Source of the DNA: Mariannaea sp. PMI_226
Taxonomy: Eukaryota > Ascomycota > Sordariomycetes > Hypocreales > Nectriaceae
Assembly (NCBI GenBank): GCA_024336345.1
Contig: JANFOG010000006.1
Coordinates: 310,001-374,000 of the forward strand
Direction: 5' to 3'
DNA: 64,000 bases
A program made the translations under genes and the position numbers. Below, piece after piece: positions 24,636 to 35,629 of this stretch. The notes below the pieces were generated by a model. It was not told the origin of the DNA and did not search any database. It worked only from the letters and a program-made list of their open reading frames with translations. The number at the start of each line of letters is the position of its first letter. Within the stretch, counting starts at the first letter, position 1.

Positions 24636-25529
24636 ATGGACTCAACTGATATCCGCGGCATTCCCCTCGAGGTCGCCGTCTACGACCCCGGCAACGCCCT
24701 TCGCGCCGAAGTCGCTGGTGCCCATCGACTTCAAATCAATGCCAAGGACTCTCACTCTGTTGGAGGTCTGACTCCTTCCATCGAGGATCTCAAGAGGCTT
24801 CACAGGCCCAACGCCCCCGGCATCAAGAAGCTCGACGTCCCCGTCCGCATCCACATCCGACCCCGTGCCGCCCCCGGGCCCGATGCTGAGGAGCAGCAGG
24901 ACTTCATCTACTCCGATGAAGAGTTCGAGGAAATGAGGAACGCAATCACTGAATTCAAGAACCTCGGAACGCTCAACCCCCTCCGCGGCGACGCCTTCGT
25001 CTTTAGAATCCTCGAACGTGTCGGCACCGGAGCCAAGGAGAGCGAGCGCGAACTCGCCGTCGACGTGCGCCGCTGCACCATGCTCGTGGAGCTCGCCCTC
25101 CCCATCCGCTGCTGCTTCAGCCGAGCCTTTGATGCGGTCGCCGGCCCCAGGCAGTGGCGCGGCAACATGAATGAGGTCTTCTACTCTGGCTTCACCGGTG
25201 TCCTGACCGCTGGCGGACCGGGCAGCTTCGTCGACAACATCGAAAACCTGGTTCACATCTGCAACCAAATGCCCGACCTCCAGCTCATCGTCGGCGGCGG
25301 CGTCCGCGCCTCCAACATCAAGCGGCTCCTCTCCCGCCTCGAAGACAAGGAGCAGATGAACATCTGGGTTCACTCGCCCTGCCACTATCTCCCCTCAGAG
25401 CGACTGAGCGATAGCGCTGACCCGAGCCACGTTTCCACCGTGGAGGTTGCAGCCTTGCGTCGCGAGTGCGGCATCGTCGACCCTGAGTGGTTCTCTCCTC
25501 AGGGGCAATGGCGACAAATCTACCATTAG
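24636..25529 (+). CDS. CutC-domain copper homeostasis protein
   Basis: Single-exon gene of 297 residues. The CutC TIM-barrel signature runs through the protein: LEVAVYDPGNALRAEVAGAH, SVGGLTPSIEDL, CCFSRAFDAVAGP, GFTGVLTAGGPGS and LIVGGGVRASNI. CutC proteins were linked to copper tolerance in bacteria; the biochemical role in fungi is unsettled. The ATG at 24636 is chosen because it immediately precedes the conserved strand, and the open frame upstream to 24558 has no similar features. The third base of codons is strongly C/G-biased compared with the AT-rich flanks. It is convergent with the alkaline phosphatase. Confidence 0.92.
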   Translation: MDSTDIRGIPLEVAVYDPGNALRAEVAGAHRLQINAKDSHSVGGLTPSIEDLKRLHRPNAPGIKKLDVPVRIHIRPRAAPGPDAEEQQDFIYSDEEFEEMRNAITEFKNLGTLNPLRGDAFVFRILERVGTGAKESERELAVDVRRCTMLVELALPIRCCFSRAFDAVAGPRQWRGNMNEVFYSGFTGVLTAGGPGSFVDNIENLVHICNQMPDLQLIVGGGVRASNIKRLLSRLEDKEQMNIWVHSPCHYLPSERLSDSADPSHVSTVEVAALRRECGIVDPEWFSPQGQWRQIYH

Positions 25530-25962
25530 AGCCCCCCCCTTTCACATATCATATATGTGTGGGCAGCAATGGCCTTGGGTGTAAGCTTATACAGTGGGGA
25601 TTGGCCGATAGTGGTGAAATGGCGTTGAAGGAAAGTAGAGGAAAGGAAATGGAAGTGGAAATTAGTTTCAATCGGGGTGGGCTTCAAGGGGGTTTCTGGA
25701 ATGGCCATCGAGAAGATATATTTCTCTGACTCTGAGTAGCATACATTTATGCAGAGTCTGATGGTATAACTGCACCTTAGCTCATTACCTGACGAATATT
25801 ACTTCATGCTTCAATATCTCTTGCTCATTCCCATGCACATGCTCATGCCTTTGCGTGTCTTTTTTTTGTTCTTTCTATTTTCTCTTCTCTGTCTTGTTTT
25901 ACATGGTCCACCTCATTAGAAACGATCAAGCTTCACACATCGCTTTGTATAAACCGCAAAAT
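25530..25962. other. Convergent intergenic region
   Basis: 3' flanks of the CutC gene and the alkaline phosphatase gene, T-rich near 25860-25900. Nothing else was recognised. Confidence 0.7.
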
Positions 25963-28211
25963 TTAGTGATACTTTCCTCCATACACGTGAGCACCGCTGC
26001 TCTCGCTACGGCCGAGACCAAGGCAGTTGGAGATCTTGTAAAAGATATCCACATTGTTGTAAGTGCTGCCGAAAGTCTCTTGGCAAGGGCCTCGGGCGAA
26101 AACGGGCACATCGGTGAGAGAGTGAACTCCCTGGTCGTTAACAGTGCTGATGGTACCGTTGATAACGATGCCCTTGACCGAGTCCTTAGGGTTCACGTAG
26201 TAAGTACCGTCAGCACCCACGGCAGCAGGTTCACGAGGGCCCTCCTTGTGAACCTTGTAGTCCTCGCGATGGTCAGGGGCGGCGCCAAAACCAGCGGCAA
26301 TGGCGTAGCGGGGCTCCCAGTTCACGGGGAAGTTGGGGCCGGTGTTGTAGTGGAGGCCAGCCTGGTTCTTGGTGTAAAGAGATTCACCAGAGTTGGCGTA
26401 GACGCCGATGGCGCGGCGCTTGGCGCGATCGTCATCCTGTTCAGCAAGATACTTGGTATCGGCAGAGCCCCAGACACTTTTATTTAGGTTAGGTTTGTTT
26501 ACATTCTAGTCGAGGGGCAAAAGGGGGGAAGGCTTACTCGAAACCATGGCCGTGGTCAGCAGAAACGACAATAAGGGTCTCATCAAGAATCTTGAGCTTG
26601 TTAAGCTTGTCGATGGTAGCGCTGACGGTGTCGTCCAGCTCGAGAAGATCGCCAAGGGCACGGTCGTAGTCGAGAGTGTGCATCTGCTTATCAATCGAGG
26701 CAGCCTCAGACATTAGGAAGAATCCCTTCTCGCCACCACGAGTGTGGAGGATATCGACAGCCTTAAGAGTCATCTCCTTCAGGCCAGGAAGGTCAAGAGC
26801 AGGCTTGGTGCTGCCCTTGGGATCGTTCTTGAATTCCTTGAGGTTCTCCTTGTAGACATTGCGGTCCAACCAGACGGGGAGGTTGCCCTGGCAGAAGACG
26901 CCAAGAGCCCGCTTGTCATTGGGAGCCTTGAGGAGGGAAGTCTTGTCAAGAGAGACGGTGTAGCCCTTCTTCTGGAACTCCTTGTAGTAATCCTTGCCAT
27001 TGAAAGAGTTCTTGTTGGGGTAGAAGTACTCGGCACCACCACCGAAGAAGACATCAGGACCCTTGTGGTTAGTCCAGCTGTAGTTGGTGTTTCCGTTCAG
27101 GGCTTGGTCGATGAGAGGACCGTACTGGCTTCGGAGACGAGTGTGACCCGTTAGGGCAATAGGAGTGGCATCAGCCAGGTAAGCGGTAGAGACAGCTCCC
27201 CAGGCACCACCCTAGAAATAAGGTAAGCATACATCCATCTTAGTGCCACTTATATTATGGCGGCGTCTCGCGGATACGAACCACAACACGCTTGAAAATC
27301 TCGACAATGGTCTCAACCTTGGGATCGTCAAAGGGATCCTTGGAGGAATCGGCGTAAACACTGTGCTGGTCTTAATCACCTGACTTGAAAAGGGAATTTC
27401 GCATGATGCATTGTGACATACCCCATAGCATTCACAGTGCTCTTGTGGCCAGAGTACAGAGCCGAGGCCGAATTGGCAGAGTCAGTGATGTAGCTGTCAA
27501 TGGAATGAGTCATCTGGTGACCAATAATGGGGAATTCATCCAGCTTCATGCGTGTCATGTATTTGCCATTGATGCTCTTGTGTCCCAGGAGACGGGCGGC
27601 AGTGATCTAATGAATGTGAGTCTCTTTTTCCCTTTCCGATTAAAGGTGATATTGAAGTTCAGGAACCATACCATGTTAGTAGTCATACCATCACCAATGA
27701 AGAAGATGACATTCTTAGCCTTGCGCTTGGGCTGAACATCACGGACAATCCAGGTAGCAGTCGTCTCCTCATTGTAATACTTGAGCTTGACAGTGTACTG
27801 GCCTGGTTCGGTGATAGCAAGCTTGCGGTAAGCCTTAGAGGCAACATTGACGACGCTGGGCTTGTGCGCATCTTCAGCAAACAGGTCCTCATACCACGAA
27901 AAGGTCCATGTCTCAAGCTTGGGCTCGTCGATGCTGAAGGCCTTGGTAAAGTCCGTGGCCTTGCCACCGTTCTTGGCAATGGTCACCTTGAAGTTCTTGT
28001 CGGGCTTGCCGCCATGAGCGGCCTCAGAGCCGTTTACAGGCGCATGAACCTCAATTCGGAGATCAAAGAGCTGACCGGGGAGGAAATCGCTCTGGTCTGG
28101 AGGGAGGATGCAGCCGAGTTTTTGGCATGTACCCAGACGCTGGTAGGTCTGAGCCGAGACGAGGGAGAGAGAGGCCACGAGAGCCGTGAGGGTGTTGAGC
28201 TTGACAAGCAT
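25963..28211 (-). CDS. Secreted alkaline phosphatase
   Basis: Phosphomonoesterase of the metal-dependent alkaline phosphatase superfamily. Exons 28211-27672, 27606-27422, 27360-27282, 27211-26538 and 26476-25963 give 663 residues. The N-terminus MLVKLNTLTALVASLSLVSA is a signal peptide. About 140 residues of a beta-rich, Ig-like-looking region come before the catalytic domain, which starts at NVIFFIGDGM. Active-site elements are present: TDSANSAS with the nucleophile near Ser223, DATPIALTGHTRLR, SEAASIDKQMH (metal ligands), VSADHGHGF and HSLTDVPV. The second Ser-site position that is Thr in E. coli PhoA is Ser here. Several N-glycosylation sequons fit secretion. It probably scavenges phosphate; no regulatory site was verified upstream. 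Confidence 0.94.
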
Positions 28212-30288
28212 GATGAGAGAAAGCCCAGAGCCCGGAAATGATGGGCGTATTATCCGAAGGGGCTGTGTTGCTTCTGTGCCAGTGGGTGTTGACACAACGA
28301 CGGGCCAACGGCTGGAGTGGAAAGTCTCAGGAACAAGCTGTGGGACAGCATGCGTCTTCTTTTATAATGCTCCCGAAACTCTTACTCTTCTTCAACCGAC
28401 CGGACAATGACGCAGTACACTTTAGGAGCTGCAGCTCTGCATGTTTGCCGAATGGCAAGGATAAACTACCTAGGCTGTACGACGCAAGTGACGCCGCTTC
28501 GGCCGTTGGCAGATTTTTTTCGACTGTCCATCCTTCCCCGTAGCTGGAAGAGAGGCAATGATCCAATCGACGAAGAGAAGAGACAGAATTCAGTGGGTTG
28601 TAGTGGACTGGGCAGGGTTGAACTAACATGGCCAGTTCGGTCCCGTTGGGTAGACAAAAGTGCTACTGCATCACCTATCCCCAAAGACGAGGAACTTTTT
28701 AAGAGTCCGGGCGCATCATCGTAAGGGATGCTGGCACGTGTGTACAGTTTGTCGAACTCACCTGCTCGTAACGGACGATTCTGGTGACAAGCAATGTCTG
28801 CAACTAACGTTCAATATCGAGCTTCGCGAAGAGCTTTGTGTAAGACGGGCCCTCATCATGGTCATGACTGGTGGTCCTGAGCTCCACAGAAGCTCCGTCA
28901 TGTCCGATCCATGAAGCTTGGCAATCCGGTGAACTGCGCAACAAGCCGGTGGAGGGCGGGCTTTGCCCCGACTTGGTCACCGAGATGCCGACCTTGGCAC
29001 ATATCGTGCAGGTTGCAATGGATAGGATTGACGGTCGCCCCATTAGAAACCCAAGTTCATGAGTCCCCGGATCCCAGTCTCCTGCAATGCGTCTGGATCA
29101 AGTAAACTAGTGTGTAGTTTACATACATTCGGTACGCATTGCCATGTCAGGGTTGTTAAGATAAGATCGGACTCCGGACCAAGGCGGGATGCTAAGCAAG
29201 GGGTCCCCGCGTGCGCGTGGGCAGACATGGCCGTTTGATTGGCGATGATCCCTGGTTCTTCTCCCGGAACCTCCCAAATTCTCTCTGGCGCATCAACTGG
29301 AATCCACCACATCGGGGAGTTGACAGAATCCACTCTGCGGCTACTCCATACTGACATTTCGCTCAAGGATGACCTTTTGTATGCTTATTCTCAAGCTTCT
29401 TTCCAGAGCTATGGAACCTAATTAGTTATTACATACATAGTAATAATTGACATGTGGTCGTCTTGTAGCGATCCACTCCCGTAGCATTCGCGATCTTTGA
29501 GATTAAGAGTCCCGAACTGCCTGACGTACCTCAAGAAGACGGGCTCCTCCTTTTGGCGGAGATATAGTTCTGTTTCCGAGAGATAAAGCGAGCCGCCATG
29601 ATGCTCAACCCAGACTAGCCTTGTCATGTGTGACCGGTTTTGCAAACTGGTCTGCTTGGCACTGAGACATTAATTGTTACTTATTGACCTTTAGACTAGT
29701 GTCTACTCGCTAGCGGCTAAGTTATATATCTGCCTATTTTAGCTGTAATTTTCGATGCGACCCTTCACAGAAACTTTTCAGCATGGTTGTTACAAGGAAT
29801 TATTTGTAAAAGCATCTGCAAAGAACCTCTAAGCGCGCTCTCTTGATTTATGGTGAAGAACATTCAAAGCGGCTAACTGGCCAGTGATTGTCTGGATATT
29901 GAACGCATGCCCCCTCGGCCTAATATGTTCTCTTTCGTATTGCGCGAGATCGTCTCAAGTCAGGACGAGGTGATAATAACCGGAATACTGGGCCCAAAAA
30001 CCGATGTGCTCCCGTTTACGCCTTGCCTTGCAAGTACTCAACTGAATTCGCCGTCATCCGCATATCAAGATCATAGCTAGATCTTCGGATGATGCATTGA
30101 TTATAAATCAACCGATACTCTCGTTATAAGAGCAAGCTCACTAATTGTGACTATTGAGTTTTGCTGGCCCAGTAAACTATTCTCTATGACCATCGATTTA
30201 GACGGTACGAGTGTGGAGTTTGAGTGTTCGTATAATGCCGCTCGTCGGATCAAGGCAGCCGGGTATATCTTGGCACCCCATAATCTCT
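28212..30288. other. Intergenic region upstream of the alkaline phosphatase
   Basis: About 2.1 kb between the phosphatase start and the 3' end of the queuine transferase subunit gene. It is AT-rich from 29.4 to 30.2 kb. I see no coding pattern, RNA gene or clear repeat. Confidence 0.6.
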
Positions 30289-31723
30289 CTAGGCACTTGG
30301 AGCCACCGGTGGCTCGGTTGCAGTATCAGGGGTTGCTGAGGTGCTATCTTCGGCATTGAATGCTTGCCAGCTTGGCTCATTTATTTTAGTCTGACCAGCG
30401 ATACTTTTGAAGTGGTACCCTCTCGCTCGTGGCCTATCTCCACTCCCAACAGGAAATTCTGGTTCATAAGCAGCTGAGAAGTTTCGTGCGCACTCCTCGA
30501 ACTTGACTACACCCTCACTTAGGGCTTTCCGTACTCCGGAGAAGAACTCGGACAACACCCAATGGTTATGTATCTGAAGCAGATTCCAGCCTAACATTTC
30601 TTTGGCATTGAGAAGATGTTGTATGAAAGCCCTGTGGTGCTTTGTGCATGTGTAGCACTGACAACCCTCTACCAGCGGCTGCAAAGAGATTGAATGCTCA
30701 AAAGACCACATGTCGACGCCAAGTGGTTGCACACTCTGTGCCTTGGGAGCCGGAAAGGTAAATGTCAGGGCAATTCCAGCATCTGACATGGTGTTTACAA
30801 ACGGCACCGTGCAAATATCGACACCCAGAGCTATTTGTCTGAGGAGATCTTGGGGATACTTGGCAGGGCCGAAAGCCAATCTCGGCAAGGCAAGAAGTGG
30901 CGGGTAATTGGTTAATTCAGGGAGTAAATTCACATCATAGATGGCCAGGCCAGAGAGGGAGTCTCTGAGGTCCTCGGAGAGATGTCTGAGGTAATCCCAT
31001 TGGATGGGGTACTCGACTGCCAGGACCGGGGCGAACACCGAGACCCCCAACTCCTTTAGTCGACCACGAGGATCCGAGAGACGAAAGAACTCGTCAATCC
31101 ACTCCTCAGTTCGCTCAACCATACGAACTTGGCGTTTCGCCACAGGTGTAGTACTAGTGTGTAGGAGGTCTGCAGGAGGGATGCAAACGTCTGGCTGAGT
31201 CGTCTCGATGACACGAGCGAACTCAGGAATAGTCATATGTCGGAAACCAGTGGAGGTGAAGATGCTGAGATGATGTGCTCCGTTACCATTTGGAGAAGTG
31301 ACGCACGGAAAGCGTCTGGGACCAAGAATGATGGCTCGGTCAGCAGAGAAGGATGTGAAGTTGTGAAGATTGCGAGGCTTTTCCGCAGACATTTTCATGA
31401 TTGGGGGTTCCTTCTTCTCCAGAACTGCCAGCAAGATTAGTATCATATCATAACCGCAGGCTTGGGAGGATCAATTTACAATCTTCTACAGCCATGTATG
31501 CTGCGTCAAAATTTGTGTGCCTTTCAGTGGTCTCAGGAGTCAAGTGAGGAATCGTTCCTCGAGATGCAACTGCAAGGTAGTTTGGAGTTTCCATGACTCG
31601 GCCATTCGCAAAGGCCAGACGACCAAGCCGGGCCACGCCAACATCGGCAGCGGTTGATCTGAGAATCTCAAACATTGCGAGTTCTGAGGTTCCAGATGGA
31701 TTGTCTGAGGCAGGCTGGTTCAT
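30289..31723 (-). CDS. QTRT2: Queuine tRNA-ribosyltransferase accessory subunit 2
   Basis: Non-catalytic partner of the eukaryotic tRNA-guanine transglycosylase, which swaps guanine 34 for queuine in tRNAs with GUN anticodons. Exons 31723-31480 and 31424-30289 give 459 residues. The TGT barrel is visible from GRLAFANGRVMETPNYLAV, through LAFGPAKYPQDLLRQIALGV and VPFVNTMSDAGIALTF, to the zinc site C-x-C-x2-C (GCQCYTC, about residue 337) and a downstream His in QIHNHW. The motif spacing and the altered catalytic segment fit QTRT2 rather than QTRT1. Many fungi, including S. cerevisiae, lack the queuine system, so its presence implies queuine salvage. QTRT1 must be elsewhere in the genome. The intron is 55 bp. 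The gene is divergent from the LCCL gene. Confidence 0.9.
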
Positions 31724-33030
31724 GATGGAGGGGTTTGGGGCTGAGGGGTGAGCTCGTGCGTGCGTTGGCGCCTGAGATAGAAACAGCAAGCGGCAGCTAT
31801 CAACAAAATGATCTGAGAGAGTCCAGAACAAAATGGAAGACGGCTTAGGCCAGAAAAAGAGCGAAGAGCAGTCAATCAGGTTGTACTGAATGGACAGCCC
31901 TGGTATCCTGGTACCTTGAGTTGTGGGACGCCTTTTGAGACGTATTGAAACAGGCCCCTAGGTAGTTGCCAACACTTTTTTTTTCCTTCTTTTTCTTTTC
32001 TTTTTTTCTTCTTTTTTTTTTTTTTTTATTTACAAAAAGTGAGAATTACCTAATTGAGCTAGCCACGGTAACAGTATGGAAATGCCGTGCTCGATCTTGG
32101 ACCGCACTGTGTGTCACCAGATCCGAACATCTGCCGTCCAGGCAAAGGCAAGAAAATATGGCAGCCGACCAGTCGCCCTCACGCGGCGTGCCTGTCCAGA
32201 CGAGGCTTGGCCTGAGTTGGGATCGGTTGTCACTGCCGCCAGCATCTTGTGGCTGCCGACCAATCCGGCCATGGACTCGCTCAACGTTGTCCAGGAACGC
32301 AACCACTTCAACTGTCCATACACGGAAACTATCCAGGCATCTGACTCTGAAGGACAAGCGCCATCTGGCATCTGACCGATGAGCGATCCTCGTCATTGAA
32401 CTATGTACTCCGTAAAAAAAAAGCCAGTTACCTCCTCAGGACGCGACACGCGATGCGTCTCAGCCTTGACTTCAACACCGCACAAGCAAGGGTTAACTTT
32501 AGTCGTGCTCTCCAAGCCCACGCCTACTCGCTCCTCCCTGCCCCGCCATTTTTCATGCGACAAACTGCTAACCTCAGGCGGGACTTGCATCCTATTTGTT
32601 TTACCGTACTTGATCTTACACAGTACTTGACCTGACCATGCCACCCACTCCAAACCAGCAAAATTCCACCCACTTTGTAAAGAAGCCGCTGGAGATGATC
32701 AACTGAAGGATACCGGCAATAATATCTTCCTCTTCTCTCTCTCTCTCTCTTTCCCAATTACTTTTTCTCCCTCCTTATGCTCTGCACCGCCTTCCTCTAT
32801 TTCTGTAACGGCTATACCTTACGTCAGTAGGTACGTTTCGTGCCTGAGCAGCATTATCTAAGCCTGGGACGGCGCCCCACCCTCTAAGTCCCGTCCGCTC
32901 CGAACACGACGGCTGCGGATCACCCGGATACTGGCACCAAAAGGTCCGTCCGACGTACTTTCGTACGCTGGGCTGATCTCTTTCTTTTCAACGAGTTCTC
33001 CGCATCCTCTTCATCCTCATCATCTTCGCC
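31724..33030. other. Divergent promoter region with polypyrimidine tracts
   Basis: Shared by QTRT2 (-) and the LCCL gene (+). A T/C tract of about 55 bases lies at 31975-32031, and a CT repeat at about 32733-32752 is followed by pyrimidine-rich sequence. No gene was recognised. Confidence 0.6.
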
Positions 33031-35046
33031 ATGGTGAGGTTAGACGATGACGAATCTGGGCCTCTCATGGCCGGCCCTGAGCAACTTCCTGGCGACTCGC
33101 CAGTCGTGCCCAGAACCGCAAATGGCCATAGCAACCCTGAACATCAGAGACATTACCAATTCTCTGATCATCTCACTGATCATCCGGATGCGCCACTCGA
33201 CATGGAAGACATCGACCCCCCAACTCCGCGGTTTCTCCAGGATGAAGGGTCGTGGAAGAGGTGGAAATGGGTTCCCTATTCCATGCGACACATCGGCACA
33301 TCGGTTGTGGGCTGGGCCAAGGGTCCGGTCAATCCACAACCGTTTCGCATCAAGCCATTATGGCCCATCGTACAGGAATACCCTCTAGTGCTCGTGGATC
33401 GGTTCCTACCGCAACTTAAGTATCGCGTTTGGCTACTTTTTTTCTATTATTTTATTTGGATCTTGACTTTTGCGCTGGTCAAGCATAAAGGCACTCTTGC
33501 CACCGACGTTGCTGGATGGGGTGAGCCCCAGAACATTGGATGCGGCGTCACCTACTGGGGGGCCGGCAACTCTTGTGGTATCGACGGCAATGATTGTCGG
33601 CCCTTTAATGGGAGTGGATTTCCTTTCCGATGCTATGCGGATTGTGAGAGTTACCACGTTCTGAACCCCCGTGCTGTGGGTGACCAGGAAATCGTATATC
33701 AGCCGCTCGTCATCGGCGGGGGTCAGAGCGAGGGTAAACCGACATATCGCGGTGACTCTTACATTTGTGCCGCTGCCATCCATGCTGGTGTCATCTCGAA
33801 CGCCAAGGGAGGCTGTGGCGTCGTTGAGGTGGTAGGACGTCGGGACAGTTACCCAAGTGTCAAGAGGCGTGGAATCAAAAGTGTTAACTTCGATTCACAC
33901 TTTCCTCTATCCTTCCGATTTATTGAGGACGCTGGTTGCGATGCTGTCGACACGCGATGGGCTCTGCTAGCAATTTCAGCCACTTTCACCGGTGTCCTAT
34001 CCATCTTTACCAGCTCGCCCGGACTCTTCTTTTTCTCAATGTTTATTGGTATTTTTTGGACAGTGGGCATGGCGCTTGACCCTCCACCGGCTGTCTCAGT
34101 TACGGCGCTCTTTTCCAACATTCTGGGCAAATTTCTCCCGGCCATGTTCTGCGCCTGGGTTATGTATGACAGGATGGGTGTTCGCCGCACCCTGCGCGGA
34201 CTCAGAGCTCAGTTCGAGAAGTCAATACTATGGCTGGGTGCCTGCTGGGTCGGTGCCATGGACAACTACACGCTAAGCTTCATCCCCATCCAGCGACTGA
34301 CCAAACATGATCTCGAACAGCAGCCGGGCGCCAGAACTGCCTTGGCCGTTATTGTCAGTGGGCTCTTCTGCATCTTTGCTTCTCAGATATGGTTCTTCAG
34401 GCAGGAAGGCCGCCTGATTAAGTACCTCAAACTCTATGTGCTCTTCATAGGAAGCCTTTTGATGTCCCTTGTTCTCCCGGGGCTAAACTTGCGTATCCAC
34501 CATTACATCCTAGCTTTACTCCTCGTACCGGGGACTAGTATGCAGACGCGGCCGGCTCTACTGTATCAAGGCCTTCTGGTCGGTCTATTCATCAACGGCG
34601 TTGCTCGATGGGGATTTGATCCGATACTTGAAACCCCAGCAGCGCTACGAGGTGATGCAAATTTGGGTACTAAGCTCCCCGTCATTCACACGCCAATCAT
34701 CGACCTGGCCAATAGCACCCATAACGTGTCAAGTATCACGTTCAAATGGAACGACCCCCCTAGTTCTATCTATGACGGGATCAGCATCCTGGTTAATGAC
34801 GTCGAGCGATTCCGAACTTACTTTGATGGCACTGATGATGAGAAAACCAAATTCACGTGGGAGAGGAAAAGCGATTTGGAGTTACCTGAATACTTCCGTT
34901 TTGCATACATGGAAGGAAGTGATAGCGGAGATTATACCAAGGCCGGCACTTGGACCGAAGATGGCGAGTGGAGGACGATGAAAGCAGGACCCTCACGTGT
35001 GAAAGCTCGAAGTACAGGCGAGGAACAGATGATACGGCGGCGATGA
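33031..35046 (+). CDS. LCCL-domain polytopic membrane protein
   Basis: Single-exon gene of 671 residues. A soluble N-terminus of about 125 residues is followed by one transmembrane segment (VWLLFFYYFIWILTFALV). The LCCL domain then occupies about residues 160-265: GCGVTYWGAGNSCGIDG, FPFRCYADC, YRGDSYICAAAIHAGVI and GGCGVVEV, with its conserved cysteines. Around eight more hydrophobic segments follow (for example ISATFTGVLSIF, FFFSMFIGIFWTVGMAL, LAVIVSGLFCIFASQIWFF, YVLFIGSLLMSLVLPGL). A C-terminal region of about 110 residues with two N-glycosylation sequons ends in a basic tail. The domain order places LCCL on the lumenal or extracellular side. Fungal LCCL membrane proteins are conserved but functionally undefined. 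The ATG at 33031 has a good context (GCCATGG) and no intron is needed. Confidence 0.9.
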   Translation: MVRLDDDESGPLMAGPEQLPGDSPVVPRTANGHSNPEHQRHYQFSDHLTDHPDAPLDMEDIDPPTPRFLQDEGSWKRWKWVPYSMRHIGTSVVGWAKGPVNPQPFRIKPLWPIVQEYPLVLVDRFLPQLKYRVWLLFFYYFIWILTFALVKHKGTLATDVAGWGEPQNIGCGVTYWGAGNSCGIDGNDCRPFNGSGFPFRCYADCESYHVLNPRAVGDQEIVYQPLVIGGGQSEGKPTYRGDSYICAAAIHAGVISNAKGGCGVVEVVGRRDSYPSVKRRGIKSVNFDSHFPLSFRFIEDAGCDAVDTRWALLAISATFTGVLSIFTSSPGLFFFSMFIGIFWTVGMALDPPPAVSVTALFSNILGKFLPAMFCAWVMYDRMGVRRTLRGLRAQFEKSILWLGACWVGAMDNYTLSFIPIQRLTKHDLEQQPGARTALAVIVSGLFCIFASQIWFFRQEGRLIKYLKLYVLFIGSLLMSLVLPGLNLRIHHYILALLLVPGTSMQTRPALLYQGLLVGLFINGVARWGFDPILETPAALRGDANLGTKLPVIHTPIIDLANSTHNVSSITFKWNDPPSSIYDGISILVNDVERFRTYFDGTDDEKTKFTWERKSDLELPEYFRFAYMEGSDSGDYTKAGTWTEDGEWRTMKAGPSRVKARSTGEEQMIRRR

Positions 35047-35629
35047 GGTGGATCTGAACTTGACTTACTTTGTTGATCAAATACGGATATATGGTGCAAG
35101 ATTTCTGCTAGAAAAACTTGATTAGAGTCTACACATATATATACATACACGAATATACCCAGTTACCTGAAAAATAATGCAATTATGGCATAAGTTAGAA
35201 AGGACAAGCCGGCTCCCCGGCTCCATAGGCTCCGGACCGTACTCGGGTCATAACCCCGCCCCGCTTGAGTCGACAATGCTTCGGCGTCGTTGACCAACGG
35301 AGTCCGGGACCATCACCGACAATTTTTTTTATATTCAACTGGTCGAGGGCATGGAGTTGGAGAAAAGAAAAGGATTGCTGAAAGAGCAATATTTCATCAA
35401 ACTTCTAGTCTTCTTACAATAGTATTGCCCTGTAGCTCATGGGCAAAGCCAAGGAGAGAGAAAAAAAGGCGATATGTCCAGCAAGCCCCCACTTACTAAT
35501 AATTGATGGTACCTTTTCCAACCTCGATCAACCTTTCAATCACGTCTCTCATCATCATAAGCCAAGAAACAGGGCACAACCATCTTCACAATCCTCCCCC
35601 CCTCTTTTAAGAAAGATACAGCCCGCATA
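35047..35629. other. Intergenic region
   Basis: 583 bases between two co-directional genes; 3' flank of the LCCL gene and promoter of the thioesterase-like gene. Nothing distinct apart from a T run near 35324. Confidence 0.65.

Noticed and set aside
24642..25385. 247-codon frame antisense to the CutC gene
   Set aside because: It is the antisense shadow of a GC3-biased coding sequence; the plus strand encodes a clear CutC domain.
26744..27154. Frames antisense to the alkaline phosphatase (also 25855-26487)
   Set aside because: Mirror frames of confirmed phosphatase exons with no independent features.
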